Of a stretch of 5,501 nt of DNA, positions 5,003 to 5,501 are shown piece after piece. The stretch is from an uncultured Armatimonadota bacterium (GTDB lineage: Bacteria; Armatimonadota; Fimbriimonadia; Fimbriimonadales; Fimbriimonadaceae): the NCBI GenBank assembly GCA_946478935.1, contig CAMLEL010000195.1, forward strand, positions 1-5,501, in the 5' to 3' direction. Both the position numbers and the translations under genes were made by a program. How positions within the stretch are numbered: the stretch's first letter is position 1; every line of letters starts with the position of its first letter. The notes under the pieces were generated by a model. That model was not told where the DNA came from, did not search any database, and worked only from the letters and a program-made list of their open reading frames with translations.

Positions 5003-5501
5003 TCTGGCCATCTTCGCTTGCGCTGCCAGTACGCAAACCTACGGCGAACTTGCCGATCGTCTGCGAACGGCCAAGTCGCCGGACGAGGTTCATCGCATCA
5101 TCGACGAGTTCCCAACTCTGCTTGACCGTGATTCGCAACTATCTGAGACGCTTGAAGCCGTTGATAATGCGTTAGAAATCGAGGAGGTCCGAGACCTCGT
5201 TGCCCTGAGGATTTCAGCAGGAGTCGATACCGACAGCCAAGCGACTCAGCAAGCGAAGGCGATCAAGTCCAATCCCCTTTATCAAGACCCTGGCATTCAG
5301 GAGCAGAGCAACTGGCTCGACGGCGCGATTAGACGCCTCTTGGGGCTAATTCCTCGCCGGTCCAATCGAACAAGCTTCGATATGCCAGCCACCGCAATTC
5401 CCGGTTGGATCGTTCCTGGGATGTGGGTGCTCCTTGGCGTTGCGGTTCTGGTGTTCGGATACTTCGTATTGCGCCACTTTACATGGAAGAAAGCTCTCAA
5501 A
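4962..5501 (+). CDS. Probable DUF4129-type membrane protein, 3'-truncated
   Basis: An open frame of 180 codons runs off the right edge. It starts at ATG 4962, inside the preceding gene (41-bp overlap, +1 frame); GAGG at 4946-4949 is a weak, distant ribosome binding site, so translational coupling is likely. Residues 1-23 form a signal peptide or signal anchor (Lys8, hydrophobic 9-22). Cys20 gives only a poor lipobox because Phe precedes Ala. Residues 29-140 are soluble and mostly helical. KAIKSNPLYQ (99-108) followed by NWLDGAIRRLLGLI (117-130) resembles the segment ahead of the membrane span in DUF4129 proteins. A transmembrane helix lies at about 149-170, with basic residues after it. The DUF4129 domain itself would follow the helix, outside the window, so the family call rests on partial resemblance and on the neighbouring gene. 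Such genes often accompany MoxR ATPase, DUF58 and transglutaminase genes; whether that holds here cannot be seen. Confidence 0.7.
   Translation, partial: MSGAQIAKLVSSFSLAIFACAASTQTYGELADRLRTAKSPDEVHRIIDEFPTLLDRDSQLSETLEAVDNALEIEEVRDLVALRISAGVDTDSQATQQAKAIKSNPLYQDPGIQEQSNWLDGAIRRLLGLIPRRSNRTSFDMPATAIPGWIVPGMWVLLGVAVLVFGYFVLRHFTWKKALK

Noticed and set aside
4962..5021. Lipoprotein signal (Cys20) in the DUF4129-type protein
   Set aside because: The residues before Cys are Ile-Phe-Ala; Phe at -2 is a poor lipobox, and an ordinary signal peptide or anchor fits as well.

Overview
This looks like an ordinary, gene-dense chromosomal stretch of a didermic bacterium. GC content is about half by eye. 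Two features point to an outer membrane: a protein with a PEP-CTERM sorting tail, and an exported LolA-fold protein of the outer-membrane-lipoprotein-sorting type. The tail (VPEPAT, then a short hydrophobic helix, then RRKKK) together with the LolA-like and M28 proteins reminds me of Armatimonadota (Fimbriimonas-like bacteria). That placement is inference from protein style, not a demonstrated assignment. I see no tRNA, rRNA, CRISPR array, transposase, integrase or other sign of a mobile element.

Layout from left to right. (1) 2-811, plus: C-terminal half of a DASS/SLC13-type sodium-coupled anion symporter, cut by the window edge. (2) 908-1459, plus: a short PEP-CTERM surface or exported protein with a Gly-zipper-like helix and two poly-Gly runs, preceded by a perfect Shine-Dalgarno. 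(3) 1456-3009, minus: an exported M28 zinc aminopeptidase with a PA-like insertion. It converges on gene 2, and the two coding regions overlap by 4 bp. (4) 3108-3821, minus: an exported LolA-like protein, followed by a strong intrinsic terminator (3053-3089) that separates it from the peptidase gene downstream. (5) 3938-5002, plus: a polytopic membrane protein, divergent from gene 4. (6) 4962-5501, plus: the start of a probable DUF4129-type single-span membrane protein. It overlaps gene 5 by 41 bp and runs off the right edge.

Genes 5 and 6 form a clear operon and probably act together in the membrane. The two minus-strand genes point the same way but appear to be separate transcription units. 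Most of the window therefore encodes envelope functions: transport, surface display, extracytoplasmic proteolysis, lipid or lipoprotein handling, and a membrane protein pair.

The most interesting signal is regulatory. The M28 gene, the LolA-like gene and the polytopic membrane protein gene all lack a well-placed Shine-Dalgarno and carry a TAnnnT (-10-like) hexamer only 6-9 nt before the chosen start. That fits leaderless transcription. The PEP-CTERM gene, by contrast, has a textbook ribosome binding site. The divergent region 3822-3937 also holds a perfect 6-bp inverted repeat with a 10-nt spacer and a GAAA-loop hairpin. I found no convincing evidence of a wholly new system.
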